Assembly: GCF_030406325.1 (NCBI RefSeq)
Contig: NZ_JAUEQY010000028.1
Coordinates: 1-64,000, forward strand
Direction: 5' to 3'
DNA from: Actinomadura sp. DC4
GTDB lineage: Bacteria; Actinomycetota; Actinomycetes; Streptosporangiales; Streptosporangiaceae
Length of the DNA: 64,000 nt
Below the pieces are notes generated by a model. The model did no database searches. It was not told where the DNA came from and saw only the letters and a list, made by a program, of their open reading frames with translations. The position numbers and the translations under genes are program-made. Below are positions 1 through 8,379 of the stretch, piece by piece. The stretch's first letter is position 1. Each line of letters begins with the position of its first letter.

Positions 1-79
1 GCCGCACCCACCCCTCAAGCGCAGCCCGCTCCTCATCGGTCAATAACAACTCGGCCTTCGGCCGCCCTGTACGCGCCAC
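1..79 (-). CDS. IS630-family transposase, N-terminal part, cut by the left window edge
   Basis: Reading the minus strand from a GTG at 79 gives the protein start MARTGRPKAELLLTDEERAA followed by LEGWVR, then the window ends. The R-T-G-R-P-K and LT-D-E-E-R-AAL pattern is the usual beginning of the helix-turn-helix region of actinobacterial IS630-family transposases. Only about 26 residues are visible, so intactness cannot be judged. The AT-rich stretch at about 88-120 between this start and the next gene could contain the element's terminal inverted repeat, but the other end is outside the window and no repeat can be matched. Confidence 0.7.
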   Translation of the reverse strand, partial: MARTGRPKAELLLTDEERAALEGWVR

Positions 80-135
80 CCACCGAGCCTACACATATAA
101 ACAGAAATTAAGACTCAGGACACTAGCTTCTCCGT

Positions 136-381
136 ATGAAGAAGTCTCTGGAGACGCTGGGCGGTCTCCTCATCGTCGGCGGCCTCGCCGGGTTCGTGCA
201 CCACCTGTTCGGCTGGGCGCCCTTCGGCTTCGTCGCCCGCATCGCGCGGGCGACGCCGCTCGTCCGTGACCACGAGTACGTGACGTACGCCGTCCTCATC
301 GTGCTCGGCCTCGGGCTGCTGCTCGTCCCCGGCGACGAGGACGACGAAGACGGCGAGGACGACGACGAGGAGGGGAGCTGA
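136..381 (+). CDS. Small two-helix membrane protein with acidic tail
   Basis: This 81-residue protein starts MKKSLETLGGLL. It has a hydrophobic segment at about residues 8-30, a short loop with Arg/His, a second hydrophobic segment at about 50-66 (TYAVLIVLGLGLLLVP), and a C-terminal tail made almost only of Asp and Glu. This predicts a small integral membrane protein with a strongly acidic end. No family is recognised. It stands alone between a transposase end and a secreted-type hydrolase gene. The AT-rich stretch at 88-120 upstream could carry its promoter. Similar small proteins with acidic tails occur in many actinomycetes without known role. Confidence 0.7.
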   Translation: MKKSLETLGGLLIVGGLAGFVHHLFGWAPFGFVARIARATPLVRDHEYVTYAVLIVLGLGLLLVPGDEDDEDGEDDDEEGS

Positions 382-493
382 GCCCTGCCGTCCGCCTCCC
401 CGTGCACCCGGCGAGTCGGCCCGTCTTTGGGGAGCCGAAATGGGGCTGATGGTCTAGCCTTCCACCGGTATGTCCAGCTAAGAAGGGGTGTCG

Positions 494-2974
494 ATGACCA
501 GGTTCGCGCCACTCGCCCGGTTGCCGCGCCCCGCCCGCTGGCTGGTCCGGGTCCTGATCGTGCTGCTGGTGCTCGTCCTGGTCCTGACGCTGTACGTGCG
601 GTGGACGATCCACCGCTCCTATCCGCAGACGAGCGGACGGGTCACCCTCACGGGGCTGAGCAAGGACGTCATGGTCTACCGCGACAAGTGGGGCGTCCCG
701 CAGATCTACGCCGACGGCACCGACGACCTGATGCGCGCCCAGGGCTACGTGCACGCCCAGGACCGGTTCTGGGAGATGGACTTCCGGCGGCACGTCACAG
801 CGGGACGGCTGTCGGAGCTGTTCGGCAGCACGACGCTCGACACTGACAAGGTCGTACGGACGATGGGCTGGCGCCGGGTGGCCCAGCAGGAGCTGCCCCT
901 GCTGCGCCCCGACACGCGGCGCTACCTGGAGGCGTACGCGCAGGGCGTCAACGCCTGGCTGCGCACGCACGAGAACACCGCGACGCAGAGCCTGGAGTAC
1001 TCCGTGCTCGGCCTGCAGAACAGCGGCTACCACCCCGAGCCCTGGACGCCGGTGGACTCCCTCGCCTGGCTCAAGGCGATGGCCTGGGACCTGCGCAGCA
1101 ACATGGACGACGAGCTCGGCCGCGCGCTGGCCGCCACCAAGGTGCCGCGGTCCCAGGTCGACGAGCTCTACCCCGCCTACCCGTACGACCGGAACCCGGT
1201 CATCGTCGACGGCGGCAAGGACGCGCGCGGCGGCCCGGTGACCGAGCCCCGCGCGCGTACGCTGCCTCCCGCGCTGGAGAAGGTCTCCGCCGCGATCAAC
1301 GCGATGCCGACGATGCTCGGCAACGGCGCGCCCGGCCTCGGATCCAACTCCTGGGTGGTCGCCGGCAGCCGCACGAGCACCGGCAAGCCGCTGCTCGCCA
1401 ACGACCCGCATCTCGCGCCGGCCATGCCCTCGCTGTGGTACCAGGCCGGCCTGCACTGCCGGCAGGTCGGCACGGCCTGCCCGTTCGACGTCAGCGGGTT
1501 CACCTTCTCCGGCGTGCCCGGCGTCGTGATCGGGCACAACCAGCGGGTCGCCTGGGGCTTCACCAACCTCGGCCCCGACGTCAGCGACCTGTACCTGGAG
1601 CGGGTCTCCGGCGGGACGTACGAGTACAAGGGCAGGAAAGAGCCGCTCCAGACGCGGACCGAGCAGATCAAGGTGGCCGGCGCCAAGACGGTGACCATCA
1701 CCGTGCGCGCGACCCGGCACGGTCCGCTGCTGTCCGACGCGATGGACGAGGCGCGCGACGCGGGCAACGGGCTCGCGGTCGCGCTCCGCTGGACCGCGCT
1801 GGACCCCGGCCGTACGGCGGACGCGATCGGGCTGTTGAACACCGCGCAGAACTGGAACCAGTTCCGTACCGCCGCCGCGTCGTTCGAGGTGCCGGCCCAG
1901 AACCTCGTCTACGCCGACGTCGACGGCAACATCGGCTACCAGGCCCCCGGCCGCATCCCGGTCCGTACGAAGGGCGACGGGACCTGGCCCGCCGAGGGCT
2001 GGACCGGTGAGCAGGAGTGGAAGGGCTATCTCCCCTTCGACCGCCTGCCCGCCGCGTACAACCCGAAGAAGGGCTACATCGCCACCGCCAACAACGCCGC
2101 GACCGGGCCCGGCTACCCGGACCTGCTCACCAAGGACTGGTCCTACGGCTACCGCGCGGCGCGCATCGCCCAGCTCATCGAGCAGACGCCGAAGATGGAC
2201 GCCGCCGGGATGGCGCGCATCCAGATGGATGACCGCAACGGGTTCGCGCCGACGCTGGTGCCGCACCTGCTGCGCGTCGGCTCGGGACCGGCGGCGGGAC
2301 TGCTGCGCGGCTGGGACTTCACCCAGGGCGCGGACTCCGCGCCCGCGGCGTACTACAACGCGGTCTACCGGCACCTGCTGCTGCGGACCTTCAACGACGA
2401 ACTGCCGGACGGCGCCCGCCCCGACGGCGGCGACCGGTGGTTCGAGGTGCTGCGGAACCTGCTGGACAAGCCGGACGACGCGTGGTGGGACAACGTGCGC
2501 ACACCGGGCGTGAAGGAGACCCGCGACGACGTCCTGCGCCAGGCGATGAAGGACGCCGACACCGAGCTGCGCAAGAGGCTCGGCGGCGACCCGGCGAAGT
2601 GGAAGTGGGGCGACCTGCACCGGCTGAGGCTGACCAACCAGACCTTCGGCGACTCCGGGATCGGCCCGATCGAGTGGCTCTTCAACCGCGGGCCGATCAG
2701 GCTCGCGGGCGGCGACTCACTCGTGGACGCCACCGGCTCGAACGCCCAGACCGGCTACGGCGTCGACTGGGTGCCCTCGATGCGCATGATCGTCGATCTC
2801 GCCGACCTGGACCGGTCGCGGTGGGTCAACCTCACCGGCGCGTCGGGCCACGCGTTCGACGCGCACTACTGGGACCAGGCGAAACTCTGGGCGCGCGGCG
2901 AGAGCATCCCGATGCGCGCCACGCCCGGGACGATCCGCCGGGAGGCGCGTCACACCCTCACCCTGACCCCCTGA
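494..2974 (+). CDS. Penicillin acylase family (Ntn) amidohydrolase
   Basis: The 826-residue product belongs to the N-terminal-nucleophile hydrolases of the penicillin G acylase/acyl-homoserine-lactone acylase type. These are made as precursors that cut themselves before a Ser, which becomes the nucleophile. Here that site is G-SNSW with Ser284, followed by the usual GKPLLANDPHL. The N-terminus has one strong hydrophobic segment (about residues 17-37), so the protein is a membrane-anchored or exported enzyme. An early stretch (VYRDKWGVPQIYADGTDDLM) matches the alpha-chain start of the family. ATG at 494 is preferred over the GTG at 488 because AGAAGGGG (481-488) then lies 5 bases upstream. The substrate could be an acyl-amide, a lactone signal or a beta-lactam; the sequence does not decide. 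Confidence 0.9.
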   Translation: MTRFAPLARLPRPARWLVRVLIVLLVLVLVLTLYVRWTIHRSYPQTSGRVTLTGLSKDVMVYRDKWGVPQIYADGTDDLMRAQGYVHAQDRFWEMDFRRHVTAGRLSELFGSTTLDTDKVVRTMGWRRVAQQELPLLRPDTRRYLEAYAQGVNAWLRTHENTATQSLEYSVLGLQNSGYHPEPWTPVDSLAWLKAMAWDLRSNMDDELGRALAATKVPRSQVDELYPAYPYDRNPVIVDGGKDARGGPVTEPRARTLPPALEKVSAAINAMPTMLGNGAPGLGSNSWVVAGSRTSTGKPLLANDPHLAPAMPSLWYQAGLHCRQVGTACPFDVSGFTFSGVPGVVIGHNQRVAWGFTNLGPDVSDLYLERVSGGTYEYKGRKEPLQTRTEQIKVAGAKTVTITVRATRHGPLLSDAMDEARDAGNGLAVALRWTALDPGRTADAIGLLNTAQNWNQFRTAAASFEVPAQNLVYADVDGNIGYQAPGRIPVRTKGDGTWPAEGWTGEQEWKGYLPFDRLPAAYNPKKGYIATANNAATGPGYPDLLTKDWSYGYRAARIAQLIEQTPKMDAAGMARIQMDDRNGFAPTLVPHLLRVGSGPAAGLLRGWDFTQGADSAPAAYYNAVYRHLLLRTFNDELPDGARPDGGDRWFEVLRNLLDKPDDAWWDNVRTPGVKETRDDVLRQAMKDADTELRKRLGGDPAKWKWGDLHRLRLTNQTFGDSGIGPIEWLFNRGPIRLAGGDSLVDATGSNAQTGYGVDWVPSMRMIVDLADLDRSRWVNLTGASGHAFDAHYWDQAKLWARGESIPMRATPGTIRREARHTLTLTP

Positions 2975-3104
2975 TCGCGCGCGGTATCGCACCCGGAGTG
3001 AGGAAAAGAACACGGTCCGGCGTCGGACTGACGTTATCCTGCCGCAGGGGGAGCGGGGGTGTGTCATCACTGATCTGGGGGGATCGGGGGAGCCGGGGCC
3101 GCTG

Positions 3105-4124
3105 TTGCGGTGGCTTCCGTTCGTGGCGATGGGCATCGTCGGGCTGAGCGATCTGCTGGCCGGTCCGGAGCTGAGGTTCCGGCCGTTGCTCGCGCTCGGG
3201 CCGGCGTTCGCCGCGCTGTGGTGCGGCATGCGCCGGACCGCGCTCGTGGGCATCGCGGCCGTCAGTCTCGGCGTGCTGCTGAGCTCTTATCACCACGCGC
3301 TCGGCAAACGGCAGAACACCCTGATGCTCGCCATGATGGCGGGCATCACGGTGGCGAGCGTGTTCGCCAGCTCCGGGCGGCAGAAGCGCGAGCGCCTGCT
3401 GGCGGAGGTGCGGTCGGTCGCAGAGGTGGCCCAGCGGGTGCTGCTGCGCCCGGTGCCGCGCCGCGTGGGCCCGGTGCACGTGGCGGTCAGCTACACCTCG
3501 GCGACGGCCGAGGCGCGCATCGGCGGCGACCTGTACGAGGTCGCGTCCACACGGTCCGGCGTGCGGGTGATCGTCGGCGACGTCCAGGGCAAGGGTCTGG
3601 AGGCGGTCGAGACGGCGGCGGCCGTGCTCGGCGCGTTCCGTGAGGCCGCCTACGACGAGGCCGACCTGACCGGCGTCGTGGCGCGGATCGAGACCGCACT
3701 GAGCCGCCGGCTGTCGGGGGAGAAGTTCGTCACCGCGGTCCTGGCCGAGTTCGACGACGGCGACACCGTGACGCTGCTCAACTGCGGGCATCCTTCGCCG
3801 CTGCTGCTGAGCCGCGGCGGCGTGGGCGTCTTCGCCGAGCCGGAGGACGTCGCGCCGCCGCTCGGCCTGACCGAGCTGGTCGACATCCGGCCGTGCCCGT
3901 ACACCGTCGGGTTCGCGCCCGGCGACCGGATGCTGATCTACACCGACGGGGTGGTCGAGGCCCGCGACGGCGAGGGCCGGTTCTATCCTCTCGCCGACCG
4001 CTGCGGTTTGCTCAAGGTGCCCGACCCCGAACGGGCCCTGGAGGAGCTGCGCACCGACGTGCTGCATCACGTGGGCGGGCGGATCACCGACGACGCGGCG
4101 ATGCTGCTGGTGCGCCGCCGCTGA
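3105..4124 (+). CDS. Membrane-anchored SpoIIE-type PP2C protein phosphatase
   Basis: The product of 339 residues has three or four hydrophobic segments in the first 90 residues and then a SpoIIE/RsbU-type Ser/Thr phosphatase domain (about 115-338). Metal-binding aspartates are visible in IGGDLYEV, VGDVQGKG, YTDGVVEARD and ITDDAAMLL. Such enzymes dephosphorylate anti-anti-sigma factors in partner-switching networks. No anti-sigma or STAS gene is adjacent, so its partner lies elsewhere. The start is uncertain: TTG at 3105 keeps the first membrane helix intact, while the ATG at 3129 would trim it. A G-rich stretch at 3086-3092 could serve as a weak ribosome binding site. Confidence 0.85.
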   Translation: MRWLPFVAMGIVGLSDLLAGPELRFRPLLALGPAFAALWCGMRRTALVGIAAVSLGVLLSSYHHALGKRQNTLMLAMMAGITVASVFASSGRQKRERLLAEVRSVAEVAQRVLLRPVPRRVGPVHVAVSYTSATAEARIGGDLYEVASTRSGVRVIVGDVQGKGLEAVETAAAVLGAFREAAYDEADLTGVVARIETALSRRLSGEKFVTAVLAEFDDGDTVTLLNCGHPSPLLLSRGGVGVFAEPEDVAPPLGLTELVDIRPCPYTVGFAPGDRMLIYTDGVVEARDGEGRFYPLADRCGLLKVPDPERALEELRTDVLHHVGGRITDDAAMLLVRRR

Positions 4125-4521
4125 GCCCCTGGGGCTCGTGTTGACGGTGATGTCTCCTGGAGGGAAGTGCGGTCCACCCGCCCCGCTACTCCTCACGCTT
4201 GGCAAAGAGCCCACTACTAAGAGTAGTGGGCTACTGAAAGTAAATCGACGCAGGTCACGGGGGCAGCGAAGCGACGTGCTCCGGGTCCGCCGTGCCATTC
4301 GAAGGAGCGGAAATGTCGGCGAGAACACTCGACCGCCTGATCCGGGAGGGACCGGCGATGACGCGATGTCGCCCTCCCACGCGCGCGCCGCAGACCAGAC
4401 CGCCGGCCGCGCGCCGGCCGGAGATTCCGGCGTTACCGCCGGGGGCGCGTCCGGGTGACCGGACGGGGGGCGCCCCCGCGCGGACGCCGATCCGCCTGCG
4501 GGGCCGGTGCGGGGGTGCCGC
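4125..4521. other. Intergenic stretch of about 400 bases with one strong hairpin
   Basis: No convincing gene is seen between the phosphatase and the MFS transporter. Short open frames here lack family features and ribosome sites. The notable element is the 25-base inverted repeat at 4208-4232, which is listed separately. The remaining sequence is C+G-rich and probably carries the promoter and leader of the transporter gene. Confidence 0.5.
4208..4232. promoter_or_regulatory. Perfect inverted repeat, terminator or operator
   Basis: AGCCCACTAC and GTAGTGGGCT form perfect 10-base arms around a 5-base loop (TAAGA). It lies 84 bases after the phosphatase stop and about 290 bases before the MFS start. 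It has only a short A/T-rich follow-up (ACTGAAAG), not a U-run. It could be a transcription terminator of the phosphatase gene or a binding site for a dimeric regulator of the transporter. Confidence 0.5.
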
Positions 4522-5778
4522 ATGATCTCCACTCTGCGGCAGTTCAGATCCTTCGGCCGGCCGGCCCAGATCCTGTTCATCAACGAGATCGGCGTGACGA
4601 TCGCCCTTCTCATGCTCGCGCCCTACCTCGCCGACCACCTGGTGCACGGCATCGGGGTGGCGGTGTGGCTGGTCGGCATCGTGATGAGCCTGCGGCACTT
4701 CAGCGAGGGGCTCTTCGTCATCGGGGGCACGCTCGCCGACCGCATCGGGTACAAACCGATGATCATCGCGGGGTGCCTGCTCAAGTCCGGCGGCTGCGCG
4801 ATGTTCGCGGCGTTCACCAGCCTGCCGTGGCTGATCGCCGCCTCGGTGATCACGGGGATCTCCAGCGCGCTGTTCATCCCCGCGAACCGCGCCTACCTCG
4901 CGCACGAGGAGAGCGAGCGGATCGTGGATGCGTTCGCGGTCTTCAGCGTCTGCCGGCGGCTGGGGGTCCTGCTCGGACCGCTCCTCGGCATCCCGCTCGT
5001 CCACTTCGGGTTCCGCATGGTGAGCCTGACCTCGGTCGCGATCCTGCTCGCACTCGCCGTTGCGCAGTGGCGTCTCCTGCCCGCCATCACGGGCCCGGAG
5101 ACGGGGTCGTCCCGGCCCATCTGGGCGGACTGGCGCGAGGCGCTGAGCAACCGTCCGTTCCTGGCCTTCGCGGCGACGATGTTCGCGTCGTACGCGCTGC
5201 ACTTCCAGATCACGTTCGGCCTGCCGCTGGAGATCCGGCGCATCTCCGGCGGGCACGCGGGGATGACGGCCCTGTTCGTGATCTCGGCCGTCCTCGGCCT
5301 GGCGCTCCAGGTACGCCTGATCACCTGGTGTGAGAAGTTCTGGACGCCCGGTCAGGCCATGGTCCGCGGGCTGATCGTCATGAGCCTGGCGTTCATCCCG
5401 CTGATGCTGCCGCCGCTGCACGGCTCGACCGTCATCCGGCTGCTCCCGATCCTGGTGTGCGCGGCGGCGCTGAGCATCGGATCGATGATGCTGCACCCGT
5501 TCGAGATGGCCACGATCGCCAATCTCTCCGAGGGCCGGGTCATCGGGACGTACTACAGCGTCAACAACCTGCTGTCCGGTTTCGGCGGGGTCTTCGGCAA
5601 CCTCGTCAGCGCCGCCGCGATCAGCCTGTCGCACAGCACGGGCATCGCGAGCCTGCCGTGGCTGGTCCTGCTGCTGCTCGGTCTGTCCTCCGCGGCCTGC
5701 CTGCGGCTCGTGGACCGCGGCGGCCGGCTGACGCCGGGCCGCCTGCGGCCACCGCAGGAGGCCGTCGCGGCTCCGTGA
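4522..5778 (+). CDS. MFS transporter, drug-efflux type
   Basis: The 418-residue product has about 12 hydrophobic segments. The loop between helices 2 and 3 carries GGTLADRIGYKPM, the conserved major facilitator motif A. The overall pattern resembles MdtH-like multidrug exporters, so proton-driven export of a small molecule is likely. ATG at 4522 is chosen because GGGGG (4511-4515) sits 6 bases upstream; an in-frame GTG at 4507 would add five residues. No regulator is adjacent, and the long leader upstream contains a perfect hairpin at 4208-4232. The substrate is unknown. Confidence 0.85.
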   Translation: MISTLRQFRSFGRPAQILFINEIGVTIALLMLAPYLADHLVHGIGVAVWLVGIVMSLRHFSEGLFVIGGTLADRIGYKPMIIAGCLLKSGGCAMFAAFTSLPWLIAASVITGISSALFIPANRAYLAHEESERIVDAFAVFSVCRRLGVLLGPLLGIPLVHFGFRMVSLTSVAILLALAVAQWRLLPAITGPETGSSRPIWADWREALSNRPFLAFAATMFASYALHFQITFGLPLEIRRISGGHAGMTALFVISAVLGLALQVRLITWCEKFWTPGQAMVRGLIVMSLAFIPLMLPPLHGSTVIRLLPILVCAAALSIGSMMLHPFEMATIANLSEGRVIGTYYSVNNLLSGFGGVFGNLVSAAAISLSHSTGIASLPWLVLLLLGLSSAACLRLVDRGGRLTPGRLRPPQEAVAAP

Positions 5779-5782
5779 GCGA

Positions 5783-5815
5783 GCGCGCCGCGCGGGGTAC
5801 GCCCGCGCGGCGCGC
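5783..5815. terminator. Strong GC hairpin between convergent genes
   Basis: GCGCGCCGCGCGGG (5783-5796) and CCCGCGCGGCGCGC (5802-5815) form a perfect 14-base stem with a 5-base loop. It lies between the MFS stop at 5778 and the converging MBL hydrolase stop at 5818. There is no U-run on either side, so it is best read as a bidirectional actinomycete-type hairpin terminator. Confidence 0.65.
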
Positions 5816-5817
5816 GG

Positions 5818-6369
5818 TCAGCCGTCCACCGCGAACGGAGCGCCGTGCCCGGGGATGATGAGGCTGGGCCGCAGCGCCAGCAGACGCTCGCGCGACGCGC
5901 GCAGCGCGGTCGGGTCCTCGGCGAGCGGGTCCTCCTCGGGGCCGTCGGCGTGCCACCACAGGTGGGTGGCGGCGACCAGGCCGTCGGCGGTCTCGACGAG
6001 CGTGGCGATGTCCTGCGCGGTGTGGCCCGGCGCCTTCATGAGGCGCACCGACGGCGAGAGTTCGAAGCCCTCGGCGTCGCGGCTGTCCCATCGGTCGCCG
6101 GAGTAGATCGCCCAGTGGTCGTGGAACCGCGCCGCCGGGAACAGCGCGGCGTTGAGCGTGTGGTCCGGATGGTGGTGGGAGAACACCACGTCGGTGACGT
6201 CCTCGACGCCGAAGCCGAGTTCGGCGACCGGGTCCAGGATCAGCCGCCGGTCGGCCACCATGCCCGGGTCGACGACGGCGACCAGGTCGCCGTCCTGGAT
6301 CAGCGTCACCGTGCCCGCGACGCGGTCACCCGCATAACCGCAGGTCAGAATGTGGACAGTTGCCGTCAT
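5818..6369 (-). CDS. MBL-fold metallo-hydrolase (MBLAC1-like)
   Basis: The 183-residue protein is a single metallo-beta-lactamase fold domain. The metal site is visible as FSHHHPDHT (HxHxDH type), GHTAQD carries the third metal His, and PGHGAPF the last. A short length and an early DPG motif match the MBLAC1-like group, which includes small hydrolases of thioesters or nucleic acids. The start is the ATG at 6369, close after the terminator of the upstream L,D-transpeptidase gene on the same strand, so it probably has its own promoter or depends on read-through. The substrate is unknown. Confidence 0.85.
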   Translation of the reverse strand: MTATVHILTCGYAGDRVAGTVTLIQDGDLVAVVDPGMVADRRLILDPVAELGFGVEDVTDVVFSHHHPDHTLNAALFPAARFHDHWAIYSGDRWDSRDAEGFELSPSVRLMKAPGHTAQDIATLVETADGLVAATHLWWHADGPEEDPLAEDPTALRASRERLLALRPSLIIPGHGAPFAVDG

Positions 6370-6389
6370 GGCGCCCCCAGAGAACGGAA

Positions 6390-6417
6390 AACCCGCGGGG
6401 GTGATCCCCCGCGGGTT
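6390..6417 (-). terminator. Rho-independent terminator after the L,D-transpeptidase gene
   Basis: AACCCGCGGGGG and CCCCCGCGGGTT form a perfect 12-base stem around TGAT. On the minus strand the stem is followed by TTTTCCGTTCTC, a pyrimidine-rich tail. It lies 20 bases after the L,D-transpeptidase stop and just before the MBL hydrolase start. Confidence 0.85.
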
Positions 6418-6437
6418 CCATTGTGCGGCCGGTGAGG

Positions 6438-7709
6438 TCAGCTCGGCGTCGGCGCGGTGGAGGACGGCGTGCCGGCGGCCGGCGGCGTCGTGGCGCCGCC
6501 CGTCGCGACGGTCATCACGGCCTTCTTGAGCGCGCCGCCCTTGACCCAGGTCTTCCAGGGCATCTGGTAGTAGCCCCAGCCGTTGTTCCACTCCAGCTTC
6601 CGCGAGGTCCCGCTGATGTTGATGACGTCGCCACGCTGGCTGATCTTGTAGAACCATGCCGCCCCGGCGACGGTCTGCCGGACGCAGCCGTGGCTGCAGT
6701 TGCGGTGGCCGAGGCATTCGTACTCGCCCGGGCTCTGGTGGAGGTACTCACCGCTGTTGCTGATCTGTACGTCCTTGAGCACCAGCTCGTGGTAGTAACC
6801 GGGCTCGTCCTTCTTGATGTTGGGCGAGGTCATCCAGACCTCGGCGAGCTTGCCCATCGCGAGGTGGACGCCGCTGGTCGTACGGAAGTCGTTGCCGTGC
6901 GAGTCGGCGCCGCCCATGCCGCCGCTGACCGGGATCGTCTTGGCGAGCTTGCCGTCGATGTAGACCCTGCTCTTGTCGCTCTTGAGGCTGACCTTGGCGA
7001 TGTGCGAGGCGCCGATCTTGAACGTCCGGCTGTAGTCCTTGGTGCCGTACACCTTGGACGAGGCGCGGACCCCCGCCATGTGGGCGACCAAGGCCACCGA
7101 CGTGTGCGCCGGCCAGTACGACTTGGTGCGGAAGATGACCTGCTGGGAGGTGATCCAGCGCCAGGCGCCCTCCACCGGCTTGGTGGACCGCACCTCCAGG
7201 GCCTTCTCGACCGCGCCCTTGTTGGAGACGGGGCTGTCGAAGTTCACCGTGATCGGCATGCCGATGCCGACCGTCTCGCGCGCCGACGGGGTCACGTCGC
7301 TGACCCGGATCGTCGAGGACGCCTTCATCGTGGTGAAGGTGCTCGTCGAGGTGGTGACCTTGCCGCCGCTGTTCTTCGCGGTCGCCGTCACCGTGTAGCT
7401 GGTGCCCGGCTTCAGCGTCCATTTGGTCTGCCAGGTCTTCTTGTCCGGCGACAGCGTGCCGTCGACCGTACGGCCACCGCCCTTGACGGTCACCTGGTCG
7501 AGCGTGCCGCCGGCCGCGGCCACCTGCACGCCCTTGTCGGGGCGTACCTTCTTGACCCCGTTCGCGGGGGTGATCGTCGCGGCGGCGTCGGGAGCCTTGG
7601 CCGCCGACTGACTGGCCGCGCTACCGCTGGAAGAGCAGGCCGCGACCGAGGCGAGCAGCATCCCGGCCACCACGGGAGCGACCCAACGACCTGATCGTGT
7701 GATATTCAT
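6438..7709 (-). CDS. L,D-transpeptidase lipoprotein with Ig-like domains
   Basis: The 423-residue product makes 3-3 cross-links in peptidoglycan. It begins with a lipoprotein signal (ASVAACSS, lipobox Cys at about 23), followed by two Ig-like domains (about 45-260), then a YkuD catalytic domain. The active-site motif is NCSHGCVRQT with Cys342 as nucleophile. The architecture equals that of mycobacterial LdtMt2. ATG at 7709 is chosen because it directly precedes the signal peptide; a GTG at 7721 would add four residues. A strong terminator at 6390-6417 follows. The C-terminus is a short Thr/Pro/Ala-rich tail. The protein acts on the outer face of the membrane. Confidence 0.92.
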   Translation of the reverse strand: MNITRSGRWVAPVVAGMLLASVAACSSSGSAASQSAAKAPDAAATITPANGVKKVRPDKGVQVAAAGGTLDQVTVKGGGRTVDGTLSPDKKTWQTKWTLKPGTSYTVTATAKNSGGKVTTSTSTFTTMKASSTIRVSDVTPSARETVGIGMPITVNFDSPVSNKGAVEKALEVRSTKPVEGAWRWITSQQVIFRTKSYWPAHTSVALVAHMAGVRASSKVYGTKDYSRTFKIGASHIAKVSLKSDKSRVYIDGKLAKTIPVSGGMGGADSHGNDFRTTSGVHLAMGKLAEVWMTSPNIKKDEPGYYHELVLKDVQISNSGEYLHQSPGEYECLGHRNCSHGCVRQTVAGAAWFYKISQRGDVINISGTSRKLEWNNGWGYYQMPWKTWVKGGALKKAVMTVATGGATTPPAAGTPSSTAPTPS

Positions 7710-7880
7710 CCTGCGCTGCACCCCTGTGACCCCACTCTGCTGCAGACCATGCCAACTCAACACAGAGAACCTTCGAGCCGTACATGGGATCGACCCCGCA
7801 CAATCCGGGCATCATACTATCGATCACCGCAACGCTACGCTGGCGTTTCCCACGGTCCCCACATGATTGATCACGCCCCG

Positions 7881-8375
7881 ATGGTTATCACCCGTTACCG
7901 TGCGACCGCCCTCGCTCTCCTGGCTCTCATTCCGGCGTGCGGATCAGCGGCCGGTTCCGGATCCGAGTGCTCGCTCGTCGGCGGCCGGACCGGCGTGGGG
8001 CTGGAGGTACGGCCGCCGCTCGCCGCCGGCGTCGCCCGCGCCTCGATGAGGATCTGTCGCGGCGACGCCTGCCGTACGTCCGCGGTCCGGCTCGACCCGT
8101 CCACCACGACGCGGCCCGGCGGCTGTTCGGGCGGCACGTGCTCGGGCACGGCGGTGCGGACCGGCGGCGTGCAGGGGTTCGTCGACGTCCCCGGCCTGCC
8201 GAAGGCCCCGGTGACGGTGACCGTCGTGCTGCGCGACGCCTCCGGCGGCCGCGTCCTGGACCGTACGCTGACGGTCACGCCGAAGGGCGTCTTCCCGAAC
8301 GGCCCGCGCTGCGGCGAGGCGGGCCGCCAGACGGGCGTCGTCGCCGCCGGAGGACGGCTGACCGAGCGCCGCTGA
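7881..8375 (+). CDS. Small secreted lipoprotein of unknown function
   Basis: The 164-residue product starts MVITRYRATALALLAL and has a lipobox LIPAC, so it is exported and lipid-anchored. The mature part holds about six cysteines in a beta-rich, Gly/Val/Arg-rich sequence with no recognised family. It is divergent from the L,D-transpeptidase gene and converges with the ThDP enzyme gene with only 4 bases between stops. An upstream ATG at 7863 would add six residues before the signal peptide and is less likely. Disulfide bonds in the mature domain are probable. Confidence 0.75.
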   Translation: MVITRYRATALALLALIPACGSAAGSGSECSLVGGRTGVGLEVRPPLAAGVARASMRICRGDACRTSAVRLDPSTTTRPGGCSGGTCSGTAVRTGGVQGFVDVPGLPKAPVTVTVVLRDASGGRVLDRTLTVTPKGVFPNGPRCGEAGRQTGVVAAGGRLTERR

Positions 8376-8379
8376 GCCC

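Noticed and set aside
296-2620. Long minus-strand open frame of 774 codons opposite the penicillin acylase gene
   Set aside because: It is Arg/Ala/Pro/Val-rich without any domain and mirrors the acylase codons; such antisense frames are common at high GC.
4138-4525. Short plus-strand frames before the MFS gene
   Set aside because: They overlap the hairpin at 4208-4232, lack ribosome sites and have no resemblance to proteins.
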